Positions 1 to 7,576 of a stretch of 19,116 nt of DNA are shown here, one piece after another; the stretch's first letter is position 1; each line of letters begins with the position of its first letter. This DNA comes from Candidatus Zhuqueibacterota bacterium. GTDB taxonomy: Bacteria; Zhuqueibacterota; Zhuqueibacteria; Oceanimicrobiales; Oceanimicrobiaceae. The position numbers and the translations under genes were made by a program. The DNA lies in the NCBI GenBank assembly GCA_011775825.1, contig JAABYK010000296.1:10371-29486 (forward strand), in the 5' to 3' direction. Below the pieces are notes generated by a model that worked only from the letters and a program-made list of their open reading frames with translations, ran no database searches and was not told where the DNA came from.

Positions 1-96
1 GGGACCGCCTCTAGCCTGCCAGAGGTTTGTCTGGTTTTTGATTTGGTGAGACTCCCCCCGGTCCCGGTTAAAGGCCGTCCCTGACGGCCATTGCAC
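1..96. repeat. REP/BIME-like repeat copy 1 (cut by window edge)
   Basis: The first bases (GGACCGCCTCTAGCC) are the right half of a hairpin seen complete at 775-791, so this copy starts outside the window. A conserved core at 35-60 (TTTTTGATTTGGTGAGAC followed by a C-rich run) is shared with 684-706 and 815-830. A perfect 7-bp hairpin GGCCGTC-CCT-GACGGCC lies at 73-89. It sits immediately upstream of the transposase gene, as expected for a REP family served by a RAYT. Confidence 0.75.
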
Positions 97-137
97 CTAA
101 CGACCCAAAAAATCTTTGACCCAGGAAGGAGGCAAAA

Positions 138-669
138 ATGGAGAAATCGCAAATTTTCTTCATAACCAAGGTCATTCTTAATCGCGTTCCTGACTTTGCG
201 CTTGAGGATAAATATCCGCTTGTGGTTATCGATAACTTCAAATTTTATCGCAAGAAATTCGGATTTGCCCTTTATGGTTTCATTATTATGCCTGACCATT
301 ATCATCTGGTGGTCAATACCCTCGGCAAAGTAAACGGTTGAAAAATTGAAAGAGGATATGAACAAATATATTGCCCGCCAGATAATCGACGATATGAAAC
401 AACGCTATCCGGAGGTATTGAAAAAGTTGAGGGTGGTGGTTCGCAAGCGTAAGGGGCACAAACGCCACGAGTATGGTTTGTTTCACAAAGGCCGCTACGA
501 TTTTGAGATTGTTAGGTGGGAGAAATTGCAGGAGAAACTGGAATATTTGCATAGGAATGCCTTACGAGCCGATCTGGCGGCGCGCATGGAAGATTACACT
601 TATTCGAGCGCAAGGAATTACATTTTGGGAGACAACACCTTGATCGATTTGGATCCGCTGCCGATTTGA
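138..669 (+). pseudogene. REP-associated tyrosine transposase (RAYT, Y1_Tnp/IS200-like), frameshifted
   Basis: RAYTs are single-strand HUH nucleases that act on REP hairpins. The first part (138-341, 67 residues) carries the HUH motif as MPDHYHLVV, with H54 and H56 the metal-binding pair. The second part (frame of 346-669) carries the C-terminal signature KLEYLHRNALRADL, whose Tyr (codon 544-546) is the probable catalytic tyrosine, and then YSSARNYILGD, typical of the family. The whole span is 532 nt, one base more than a multiple of three. The first frame stops at 339-341 and the second is closed upstream by a stop at 331-333, so the extra base lies within about 332-341. One base fewer gives about 176 residues, a normal RAYT length. 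The start at 138 has an AAGGAGG site at 126-132, 5 nt upstream. Repeats flank it on both sides. It is probably inactive unless the shift is a sequencing error or is bypassed. Confidence 0.85.
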
Positions 670-675
670 AAGGTT

Positions 676-770
676 GTGTTGGTCTTTGATTTGGTGAGAC
701 TCCCCCCGGCCCCGGTTAGTCCCTGACGGCCATTTCGGCGGCGATTTGCGGTACGCAGTACGCAGCCCGG
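676..770. repeat. REP/BIME-like repeat copy 2, hairpin degraded
   Basis: The conserved core (TTTGATTTGGTGAGAC plus C-run) lies at 684-706, directly after the transposase. The following hairpin has lost its left arm: GTCCCTGACGGCC at 719-731 is present but the preceding GGCC is deleted, leaving only a 3-bp stem. It is followed by a stretch (about 738-774) containing TTTGCGGTACGCAG and GGGCATGGC that recurs at 884-909. Confidence 0.7.
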
Positions 771-872
771 GCATGGCGGTCAAGGACCGCCTCTAGCCCA
801 CGGAGATTTTGTGGTTTTTGATTTGGTGAGATTTTCCTCCCCACCCCGGTTGGAGGCCGTCCCTGACGGCCA
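771..872. repeat. REP/BIME-like repeat copy 3 with two hairpins
   Basis: This is the most complete copy. Hairpin 2, GGCGGTC-AAG-GACCGCC, is perfect at 775-791. The core is at 815-830 and hairpin 1, GGCCGTC-CCT-GACGGCC, is perfect at 855-871. The reverse complement of hairpin 2 (GGCGGTCCTTGACCGCC) is nearly hairpin 1, so the two are inverted copies of one REP, the layout of a BIME. The distance from copy 2 to copy 3, measured at ATTTGGTGAG, is 132 bp. Confidence 0.75.
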
Positions 873-883
873 TCCGGGGGGTG

Positions 884-927
884 GTTTGCGATACGCAGGT
901 TGGCATGGCGTTCAGGGACCGCCTCTA
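884..927. repeat. REP/BIME-like repeat copy 4, partial
   Basis: TTTGCGATACGCAG, GGCATGGCG and hairpin 2 recur (GGCGTTC-AGG-GACCGCC, 907-923, one mismatch in the stem). The array ends here and runs into the upstream region of the next gene. Confidence 0.65.
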
Positions 928-997
928 TCCGGGGGTGGTACTTGCATTTCGGCTCTTTTTATTTAAATTATGTTTAACGTCTCACTACGGGTTCAAG

Positions 998-1936
998 ATG
1001 GCACAAATTAACCTTTTCACACCGGCCATAATCCACAAAGAAAAAGCCCTGACAGCTCTGCAGCGTCTGGCGTTAAAGGAAGCGCAGGAACAATTGCAAA
1101 CCGCCAGAGAAATCGATCCGAGTCTTGCCGACCTCGAGATGCTGACCCACACTGTGGATTTCCTGCGCAAGGTCGGCGTCCATTCCAAAACCCGGCCGCC
1201 GGGTCTGGTACGGGCCTGGCGCCGTCTTCGCGAAGCCAAAGATTCGACTCCGTCCCGTACTATGTACGCAATTTTGGAAACCACCCTCTGCCGGCGCATT
1301 CTGGAGCGGCTGCCGGACGATTACAATGATTATGTGCATCCCTCTTCCGGTGGGTTGCATATCGGCTACTGCCACCTGGTGCTGCAGAACGCAGAGGCGG
1401 CCCACAAGAAGCTACTGGACTATCTGACCGCACATGCCGAGGAATCGCATCCGCTGCTGTGGGGCTATTTCGGCGATGCTGGCTACCTGTTGAATCGCAG
1501 CGATGAGAGCAACAGCGGTTACCTACGAGCGCTGTTCATGGACCCGCAGGCCGTAGATTTGGCCATGCTCAAACAGCCACAAATCCGCACGATATATGAC
1601 GAGCTGTGTGAGCAACACGACGATGACCTGGCTCGCGCCCTGCTGCCGTCGGAAGCCTGGTTGCAAGGGGTGCTGCATATTCCGCCCGGCAACACCTATC
1701 TGGCCAAATTCATTCAGCGCCGGCGCTTCGATCTTAGCGCCGAGCTGCTGCTCTACCCGACGCAGCGCAGCCACCAATTTGCCCTCTGCCTGTATGTCGA
1801 CCAATCGGGACTGCACGGCGACATCGACTTTAACGCCCGCGAGGAGATGCAACGGTTGGATGGCGAGCTCTTCCGACGCTATCTGGCCGTGCTGGAATCG
1901 CGGCCCGGCCCGCAGCGTATTCTGGAGAGGTGGTGA
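998..1936 (+). CDS. Hypothetical protein with TPR-like N-terminus
   Basis: An open frame of 312 residues on the ATG at 998. The frame continues upstream to 881, but that extension is repeat DNA (the REP array runs to 927) and reads as an unlikely peptide, so 998 is preferred although no good ribosome site is visible. Residues 15-60 (KALTALQRL...AREIDPSLADLEML) look like a tetratricopeptide helical pair. The rest has no signal peptide, membrane segment or motif that I recognise. Codon use is strikingly GC-rich compared with the AT-rich surroundings. I do not recognise the family and give no function. It stands alone: the next gene begins about 600 bp downstream. Confidence 0.6.
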   Translation: MAQINLFTPAIIHKEKALTALQRLALKEAQEQLQTAREIDPSLADLEMLTHTVDFLRKVGVHSKTRPPGLVRAWRRLREAKDSTPSRTMYAILETTLCRRILERLPDDYNDYVHPSSGGLHIGYCHLVLQNAEAAHKKLLDYLTAHAEESHPLLWGYFGDAGYLLNRSDESNSGYLRALFMDPQAVDLAMLKQPQIRTIYDELCEQHDDDLARALLPSEAWLQGVLHIPPGNTYLAKFIQRRRFDLSAELLLYPTQRSHQFALCLYVDQSGLHGDIDFNAREEMQRLDGELFRRYLAVLESRPGPQRILERW

Positions 1937-2530
1937 AATATGACAAAAAATTCTTTTGCAATTTCTAACTGTACTTTGTACCATTCAAACTAAATCAGAT
2001 TTCTCCCTTCCTGTTCCCGTTCCGAGGTGTTTGCGGCTACGATACTGAATGTGGTTCTTCCTTTTGACTTGATTTTTTGTGTGAAGCTGATTTGCCACGA
2101 GTGTCCCGATTGGAGCATAACCTTTTTCGTTCAAAAATAGCCACGAAATTGTTTACAACATAAGGGTCGTGTTTTGTACAATTGATCTGACATTTTCACG
2201 CACGCACCCAACCCTCACAGGGTTCGCACTAAGGTAGGATTGAAATGCGTTTAAAGTGCTACAACCATAAAGCACTGTCGCAACCAAAACGAGTGGCAAT
2301 TTATCCTGGGACACGCGCGTCCTCCCCTATATACAAAATGTGAAGACGTGTTAACAGACTATACACAAGATCGATTTAAGAACGTGCATTCCACTATGAT
2401 CTCTTTTGGTATAATCTTTGTCATAGATTTTGCATGGCACCTGCGAGATATTTGTTTCCGGAATTCCTGTTAGACTGATACTTAAGCTTCAAAATCTTTT
2501 GTAGGAATAATAAATAAAGAGGTGGTAATC
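1937..2530. other. Intergenic, AT-rich, no gene seen
   Basis: No convincing coding frame, tRNA or CRISPR. A short hairpin, AGTGCT-N10-AGCACT, lies at 2255-2276, and a candidate extended -10 promoter at 2407-2415 serves the next gene. Confidence 0.5.
2407..2415 (+). promoter_or_regulatory. Candidate extended -10 promoter element
   Basis: TGGTATAAT gives a TGn extension and a consensus TATAAT at 2410-2415. No good -35 lies 16-18 bp upstream. It would give a leader of about 110 nt to the ATG at 2531. Confidence 0.35.
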
Positions 2531-3202
2531 ATGTCACGTGTTCTCATTTCATTCTGCGTTGTCCTGATGTACTTTTCAAATGGCGAGGCACAGCTCCTTC
2601 GCGGGGTTGGGTTTAAAGCCGGAGTCGATCTTTCCACTCAAGAATGGGAGCAAATCAACTACTTTGGCGTTCAAAATCCCGACTGGGACTTTCGTACAGG
2701 TTTCTCTGTTGGATTGTTTTCTGAAGTCTTTAACCATGAACTATTGAGCGCTGTTGTCCAAATCTCGTATAATCGCAAGGGCTTTCGCGGTGAAGCTTCA
2801 TTTCCATTATTTGATGAAGGAGCTGTGTTTCGTCATGAATCCAAAATGGAGTACCTCACTTTTGCAATTTATCCAAAGCTTCGCATGAAAGCAATCAGTT
2901 CCGGAGGCTTCAATCCCTACCTTTTTGCAGGTCCGAGTTACGGAATCTTTCTCAGCGAGAAAGGAAGTCAGTTATTTGACGAAGTCCCGCGGGGCAGTTC
3001 AAAAAAAATATCTGGCAGTGTTATAGAAGGCAGAAACGCATGGGGTGCGCTTATGGGAGCTGGAGTAGAACTCACAGGGCTCGCCGCGGATATACTGTTC
3101 GTGGAAATTTCTTATTCACAGGATTTTTCAAATATTTCCAGGTCCGGGGTCGCCGATATTCACAACAAATCCATTGAACTGAAAATGGGGATATTGTATT
3201 GA
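2531..3202 (+). CDS. Outer-membrane beta-barrel protein (PorT/OMP_b-brl-like)
   Basis: A protein of 223 residues. The ATG at 2531 is preferred to an in-frame GTG at 2522 because an AGAGGTGG site at 2517-2524 sits 6 nt before it. Residues 1-20 (SRVLISFCVVLMYFSNGEAQ) form a Sec signal peptide with cleavage after GEA. The mature part shows alternating amphipathic strands with aromatic ends, such as GVGFKAGVDLS, FRTGFSVGLFSEV, LSAVVQISYNRKGF, FNPYLFAGPSYGIF and GALMGAGVELT, and ends in a final strand ELKMGILY with a C-terminal aromatic residue, as outer-membrane barrels require. Length and strand pattern fit small 8-10-strand barrels of the PF13568 type. Its substrate or partner cannot be told. 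It appears monocistronic. Confidence 0.7.
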   Translation: MSRVLISFCVVLMYFSNGEAQLLRGVGFKAGVDLSTQEWEQINYFGVQNPDWDFRTGFSVGLFSEVFNHELLSAVVQISYNRKGFRGEASFPLFDEGAVFRHESKMEYLTFAIYPKLRMKAISSGGFNPYLFAGPSYGIFLSEKGSQLFDEVPRGSSKKISGSVIEGRNAWGALMGAGVELTGLAADILFVEISYSQDFSNISRSGVADIHNKSIELKMGILY

Positions 3203-3768
3203 TTTGTTGAACCGCGGATAAATGCGGAGTATAGTCATGAAATACAATCCGAACGGTTGTGTGGATCCTCCTGTTAACTTGTTGCCTGGATGCGGCTCCA
3301 GCCGAACCCCGACAGCGCCAAGTCCAGCGAGATAGTGCACTAAATCATATACATGCCTTCGATGAGAAAAATCTCATTGTGGTCGGTGATGACGGCGCCA
3401 TGTGGAAGGAAGTCGTTACCTGGGAGAGCTTCGCTAAATGGAGTCTCGGCAAGCGATTGGTTGACGCAGCCGATGGGGATGGCAGGCCACCATGATTGAA
3501 GGGTATTGTAGTGACTAGCTAGCGAATCGTGAATAGGGACCGAACAGCCCTTGAAAGATTCATCGAAGTTGCAGATTTAGCATCGGGCGCGGAAATTGCG
3601 TTGCACACCAGACATCCAAGTCACCACTCATGACTCTCTACTCACTACACCGTTTATTTTGCTATACAGACTCTCAGAATTATACTTTTTTTCTGTGAAG
3701 GTCAGGTCGGTGATTGTTGTCCTGCTCAGTGGCGTGATCACTCCACTTTCTCAACCTGCCATGTGCCT
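3203..3768. other. Stretch with little coding content between two convergent genes
   Basis: Apart from the possible remnant at 3259-3495 no gene is convincing. 3618-3651 is a low-complexity run built on CACTCATGACT/CTACTCACT-like words. No strong terminator hairpin with a T-run was seen, although genes converge on it from both sides. Confidence 0.45.
3259..3495 (+). pseudogene. Possible remnant of an exported protein
   Basis: A 78-codon frame starting at a GTG, with no clear ribosome site. The first residues (WILLLTCCLDAAPA) resemble a signal sequence, and FDEKNLIVVGDDGAMWKE resembles one blade of a YCF48/BNR-type beta-propeller. The frame ends in composition-biased sequence without a domain. 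It may be a decayed fragment of a larger gene, or chance. Confidence 0.2.
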
Positions 3769-4317
3769 TCATTTGTCGGCCTGCCCATAAGAGTTGCATG
3801 ACAAAATCGTGGACGGACCAACAAAGATACGCGTCCCTTTGAACGAGCCGGATAGCAGAGTATCCGTGACAACCGCTTCCCACTGCAGAACTTCAATGGC
3901 TTTTTCGACAAGTTCCGGGTCTCCACCGGCTCCGGAGATACATATCGCAACAGAATCCGTTCTGAAAGAAAGTGTGTCGTTAGAAAACTTGAGCTCCTGT
4001 ACACGAACTCTATCTTGATGATCCTTCGAGATAGGTACCGCGCCCACACCATCACTATCTACATCGAGTAGCGCCAACGTGCCGAGGAGCTTGGTATCCT
4101 CCACCCTGAGAAAGAAAGAAATTCGGTTGGTGTCGGGGTAAGTCGTGTTGATCACCTGCCCTACCCATCGACCTAATAGCTGCTCTTCAATCATAACTTC
4201 CATGTCATCCTCCTCTTCTTCTTTGGGTATGGTCGGATTGTCGGTGCTGGTGCAGGCACAAAAAGACAATACGATTGCGGTCAACACAAGCGTCAAATAG
4301 TTTGTTTTTGTCATCAT
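3769..4317 (-). CDS. Small putative lipoprotein
   Basis: A protein of 182 residues. The ATG at 4317 has a GAAGGAG site (4324-4330) 6 nt upstream, so the in-frame TTG at 4323 is not used. The N-terminus (KTNYLTLVLTAIVLSFCAC) is a signal with a probable lipobox ending FCA-C, making C22 the lipidated residue. An acidic linker (PKEEEEDD) follows, then a compact region beginning LLGRWVGQV that reads like a beta-sandwich lipocalin-type fold (WVGQV...SFFLRVEDTKLLGTLALL...LSGSFKGTRI). I do not recognise a named family. It starts 32 nt after the GWxTD-like gene on the same strand and is probably co-transcribed with it and the sigma/anti-sigma pair. Confidence 0.7.
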   Translation of the reverse strand: MMTKTNYLTLVLTAIVLSFCACTSTDNPTIPKEEEEDDMEVMIEEQLLGRWVGQVINTTYPDTNRISFFLRVEDTKLLGTLALLDVDSDGVGAVPISKDHQDRVRVQELKFSNDTLSFRTDSVAICISGAGGDPELVEKAIEVLQWEAVVTDTLLSGSFKGTRIFVGPSTILSCNSYGQADK

Positions 4318-4349
4318 TTTCAACTCCTTCCCGATTTATACAGATGAAA

Positions 4350-5951
4350 TTAATCTACATGAATATTTTCCACAAAGATACCGAGACGTTTGTTTTCAAG
4401 CTCCTCGATTCTCAAGGCAACCATGTACTTCCCTCTCTTCAGATTCAATCGGATACTATTCTCGATTTTGCCCAGATTTTTGAGTGCGTTTTCAGAACGG
4501 TCGGAAATGTTTTGCGTTGTTTCTCCACGCGTGACCTCATGCATGTCTTCATCAAAGACAACGTATTTCTCCAGATAACTGATTTGATAGTGATCGGCAT
4601 TCTTTTTTATCTTGAACTCAGTGGCGGGTATTTCATAGCGAAACTCGACAATCTGTGAGTTGGCCCGGCTTTTCTTGTCCTTGCCGCCGATATCGAGATA
4701 AGCATTTCGAATATCCACGCGAAATTCGGGATAATAGATAAAATTGGCATCGACGTAGTACTTGTTATCCCGGTAATTGAATTGGCTATTCGGGCCGGGT
4801 TCAATCGCATTGCCGTAGATGTTTGTTACGTATCGCTTCACGATGAAATCAACACCCATCTGATAGTAATTCCAGTCCTCCTGGTTCAGGCCTGCAAATG
4901 TTTGAAAGTCCGGTTCGCCATATTTGATATACAATTCGCCACGTGCATCCCACGGTGCATGTGCCCAGCGGTCCGTCAGATATTGGTCCTTTTGAAATCG
5001 GGAGCGCTTGTAATCCCAAAGCTCGGAGAAGTTGGCCCTGGCATACATCACCCGTCTTTTGAACTCTTCATACTTTTCGTTGAGCTTCGTCGTCGGAGTC
5101 GGATCTTGAAGTTTCCAGAATTTGCGTAACCATTCTTTCCGGTCGTAGCCTTGCAGTGAGTTGTACTCGGCGAATTTCTCGGTTGGAATGATGTGCCAAA
5201 GTCCAAATTCCAGAAGTTCTGCTTTTGTCCAGTCCTCATCCTTTTTCAGCATGGAGCGGTACTGCTCGTATTTGGTGGTCCCCCAGAACAGGAAATCCCG
5301 GTCTGCATTTTTGTCTCTATTCTCATCGCCGCTATCTTCCAGATTTGCCGCACGCTCGATTTCGACGTGAGGCTTTTGAGAAGAGCCAACGCTTACTTCC
5401 GGAGTTTTCGTCAGTTGTGCGATCAAATCAGTCGCGAGATGCCCCAGCTCCGGCTCGTTCTCTAATTCATTTAGAATGGGAAGCGCGCGTTGATCGCCAA
5501 GTCTTCCCAATGCCAGAGCGGCATGTTGCCGAACCGCTGAATCCTCTGATTCAAGCTTGTCGGCTAAAAACTCGAGATACTGCTTCTGGCCTCGGCGTAC
5601 CAATTGCTCGGCAATTGTAATCTGATGAACGATTGCGTCATCGACCCACGAACTGGAAGGATGATCGCCGATGAGTTTATCATACGCATGAAAGGCCTCT
5701 AATTGGGATTTCTCTCTTTTCTCGAGACAGTACCCAATCCAGAACTGCGCGTCATCACGCAGTCCGCTCTCGGGATATTCTTCGACAAGTTGCAGGAACA
5801 ATTCCTGAGCCTTTTGCCACTTTCGTTCAACGCACAGCTTTTTCGCATCGAAATAGAGTTGTTTATCGCGTTCCTCATCATCTGACAAAGGCAGAGCGAC
5901 CGAGCTTTGCAGCAACAATACAAAGCAAATTATGGACAGTATGGACTTCAT
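4350..5951 (-). CDS. Exported TPR/HEAT protein with GWxTD-like C-terminal domain
   Basis: A protein of 533 residues. Residues 1-19 are a Sec signal (SILSIICFVLLLQSSVA). Residues 30-110 hold TPR-like units (KWQKAQELFLQLVEEYPESGL, then AFHAYDKLIGDHPSSSW). Residues 125-180 look like a HEAT/PBS repeat (SAVRQHAALALGRLGDQRALPIL). Residues 270-500 match the GWxTD domain pattern: WRK-like lead-in, DPTPTTKLNEKYEEFKRRV at 284-302, then PWDARGELYIKYGEPD at 334-349. The name-giving GWxTD has become APWDARG, but the following LYIKYGEPD and the C-terminal beta-rich part are kept. GWxTD proteins are widespread exported proteins of unknown role in Calditrichota, Ignavibacteria and relatives. It begins 32 nt after the anti-sigma gene, with a GAGG-like site. 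Likely an envelope target of the adjacent sigma system, by context only. Confidence 0.75.
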   Translation of the reverse strand: MKSILSIICFVLLLQSSVALPLSDDEERDKQLYFDAKKLCVERKWQKAQELFLQLVEEYPESGLRDDAQFWIGYCLEKREKSQLEAFHAYDKLIGDHPSSSWVDDAIVHQITIAEQLVRRGQKQYLEFLADKLESEDSAVRQHAALALGRLGDQRALPILNELENEPELGHLATDLIAQLTKTPEVSVGSSQKPHVEIERAANLEDSGDENRDKNADRDFLFWGTTKYEQYRSMLKKDEDWTKAELLEFGLWHIIPTEKFAEYNSLQGYDRKEWLRKFWKLQDPTPTTKLNEKYEEFKRRVMYARANFSELWDYKRSRFQKDQYLTDRWAHAPWDARGELYIKYGEPDFQTFAGLNQEDWNYYQMGVDFIVKRYVTNIYGNAIEPGPNSQFNYRDNKYYVDANFIYYPEFRVDIRNAYLDIGGKDKKSRANSQIVEFRYEIPATEFKIKKNADHYQISYLEKYVVFDEDMHEVTRGETTQNISDRSENALKNLGKIENSIRLNLKRGKYMVALRIEELENKRLGIFVENIHVD

Positions 5952-5983
5952 TTTGAATGCCTCATTTTCTTAAATCAAGTGTT

Positions 5984-6793
5984 TCAGATATCACGATTTT
6001 GTTGTAACCCCGCTATTTGGCTTCTAAGTTCTCTGTTAACATCAAGCAGGCGTTTGGCTGAAATGATGTGTCTCAATTCTTTCAGTAGTTCGTTTCTGTC
6101 ATCACTCACCTCCGAGTTGGCCAGATCATAGAGTATCAACTCCATCTGAGTCAGCAATTCCGAGAGCCCTTTGATTTGCATTCGCAACGCGTGTTCATGT
6201 ATGATGAACGTTTGCATCAGCAGTTTTTGGGCTGTTTTCGCGTCCAAGAAGAGATCGGGTTGTTGCGTCATTTCAGAAAGATCGTGGTTGGCAATTTCCA
6301 GCAAAATCATTTCCGACTCTTCCAGAAAATCACTGACCAATCTGAGATCTGCAGCAGAAAAGGGCAGTTGACGAACCTTTGGGGTGAAGGCGACCTGGTC
6401 TTCGTGCGATTGAGTATCATAAATAATTTTTCCCAGCAGCAGACCGACCAGGAGCAAAAAGGCCACTTGTGCAAATCTCATCCAGGGTTTTTTCCCGACG
6501 AGCAAATGTCGGGAATACTGAACGGCCCGGTTCACTCGGCGCACAGCGTTGAATTTCGATGAAACAGTCTTTTCAACTGTGCGCTTGTACTCGGACATCA
6601 AATCCTCGGATACAGCCGGACGTTGTCGTTCTGCGAGCACACTCTGCACTTCAGAGAGTTCCTGCACCAGTTTCTTGCAGGCGTCGCATGTTTCCACGTG
6701 TCTGGCCACCTCATCCTTTTTTGGTGAAGTCAAGTCTCCACTGCAATATTCAGGCAGGAGGGCTTCGTATTGGCATTGACTCATGTCGGTCAT
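5984..6793 (-). CDS. Anti-sigma factor with zf-HC2 domain
   Basis: A protein of 269 residues. Residues 7-45 form the zinc-binding anti-sigma domain, with H32-x3-C36-x2-C39 (RHVETCDACKKLV) and an upstream Cys for the fourth ligand. This family binds and holds ECF sigma factors at the inner membrane. One membrane helix follows at about 105-124 (MRFAQVAFLLLVGLLLGKII), so the C-terminal 145 residues, largely helical and Leu-rich (EESEMILLEIANHDL, KGLSELLTQMELILYDLAN), should face the periplasm as the sensing part. Two starts are possible. ATG 6793 has AGGA only 2 nt upstream, and ATG 6784 (MSQCQYEAL) has it 11 nt upstream; the difference is three residues. It follows the sigma gene by 207 nt, with an inverted repeat between them. 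Confidence 0.85.
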   Translation of the reverse strand: MTDMSQCQYEALLPEYCSGDLTSPKKDEVARHVETCDACKKLVQELSEVQSVLAERQRPAVSEDLMSEYKRTVEKTVSSKFNAVRRVNRAVQYSRHLLVGKKPWMRFAQVAFLLLVGLLLGKIIYDTQSHEDQVAFTPKVRQLPFSAADLRLVSDFLEESEMILLEIANHDLSEMTQQPDLFLDAKTAQKLLMQTFIIHEHALRMQIKGLSELLTQMELILYDLANSEVSDDRNELLKELRHIISAKRLLDVNRELRSQIAGLQQNRDI

Positions 6794-6883
6794 ATTCCTT
6801 TAGTTTGAACTCTTCATAAATTTAGGAACCCTTGTAGAATATAGTGAGCAAGAGTATTAATGATCAGCGAGTTATGGAATGCC

Positions 6884-6942
6884 GGACTAATGGATTTATG
6901 GAAGCACCACTGTCAGTCCGTACTCCCGCAATCCATTAATCC
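6884..6942. repeat. Long inverted repeat in the sigma/anti-sigma gap
   Basis: GGACTAATGGATT (6884-6896) pairs with AATCCATTAATCC (6930-6942), with one mismatch. Allowing one bulged base, the pairing continues outward through AATGC (from 6879) and GCATT (to 6947), giving about 18 pairs around a 33-nt loop. No T-run follows on the transcribed strand, so it is not a standard terminator. It could tune the ratio of sigma to anti-sigma mRNA, or be a small mobile relic. Confidence 0.6.
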
Positions 6943-7000
6943 GCATTCTCAAACAGCACAACATCAAAGGATTGCACATTAGTTATTTCAGCTTCATGAA

Positions 7001-7576
7001 TTATTCAGCTTGGATTTGTATCAGACATTTTCTCAAATTTTTTAAAGCTCGGAAAACATGTATCCTGACGGTGTTTTCATGGCATTCGAGTATTTCCGCA
7101 ATCTCTTTTGTCGATTTTTGGTGAAAGTATCGCAAGACGATCGCGATGCGCTGATTCGGTGATAAGATGTCGAGTGCGTCTCTGATTTGCGAATTCAGTT
7201 CTTCCTGCTCCACTTTTAGCTCGACCTCTGCTTGCGGCGCCATATCGTCCGAAGACGTTTTGCGATCCCCGGAGTCCGGATTCACATCCAGAGATTCAAA
7301 TTGTCTTCTATCTGCCCGACGGTGGTAATCGGTTGCTAAATTCACGGTGATCCGGTAAAGCCAGGTCGAAAAACGCGAACGTCCTTCAAATGTGTGGAAC
7401 TTATCAAGAACTCTGATGAACACATCCTGCGCCACATCTTTTGCATCTGCATAATTGCCCAAAATATCAAATGCCAGGTTGAGCACTTTCAGCTCATACT
7501 TTTCGACGAGCGTTTTGAATGCCCGTTCATTTCCTTGTTTTGCTTTTCGAATCAGACGGCTATCTGGGTCCGGCAT
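7001..7576 (-). CDS. ECF-type RNA polymerase sigma factor (RpoE-like)
   Basis: A protein of 191 residues, normal for the ECF group. Region 2 spans about 19-90: DAKDVAQDVFIRVLDKF (2.1/2.2) and FSTWLYRITVNLATDYHRR (2.3/2.4, -10 recognition). An acidic linker at 95-125 leads to region 4 at 128-185, with LSPNQRIAIVLRYFHQKSTKEIAE and the helix-turn-helix CHENTVRIHVFRALKNLR for -35 binding. Region 3 is absent, as in all ECF factors. The ATG at 7576 has a weak AGAGA site. It heads the minus-strand cassette with its cognate anti-sigma factor. Autoregulation is usual in this family, but I could not identify its -35/-10 pair in the upstream region. Confidence 0.92.
   Translation of the reverse strand: MPDPDSRLIRKAKQGNERAFKTLVEKYELKVLNLAFDILGNYADAKDVAQDVFIRVLDKFHTFEGRSRFSTWLYRITVNLATDYHRRADRRQFESLDVNPDSGDRKTSSDDMAPQAEVELKVEQEELNSQIRDALDILSPNQRIAIVLRYFHQKSTKEIAEILECHENTVRIHVFRALKNLRKCLIQIQAE

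Noticed and set aside
1..930. CRISPR array
   Set aside because: Repeats are few, diverged and of unequal spacing, with hairpins in both orientations and no cas gene; a REP/BIME array fits better.
881..997. A longer N-terminus for the gene ending at 1936
   Set aside because: The extension is read from repeat DNA and gives an improbable peptide; the helical repeat begins just after the ATG at 998.
3596..3883. Short open frames on both strands
   Set aside because: No ribosome site, signal or domain; the sequence is partly low-complexity and the minus-strand frames overlap the lipoprotein gene in the wrong frame.
5161..5620. Plus-strand frames of 69-131 codons opposite the GWxTD-like gene
   Set aside because: Out-of-strand shadows of a well-supported gene with no family resemblance.
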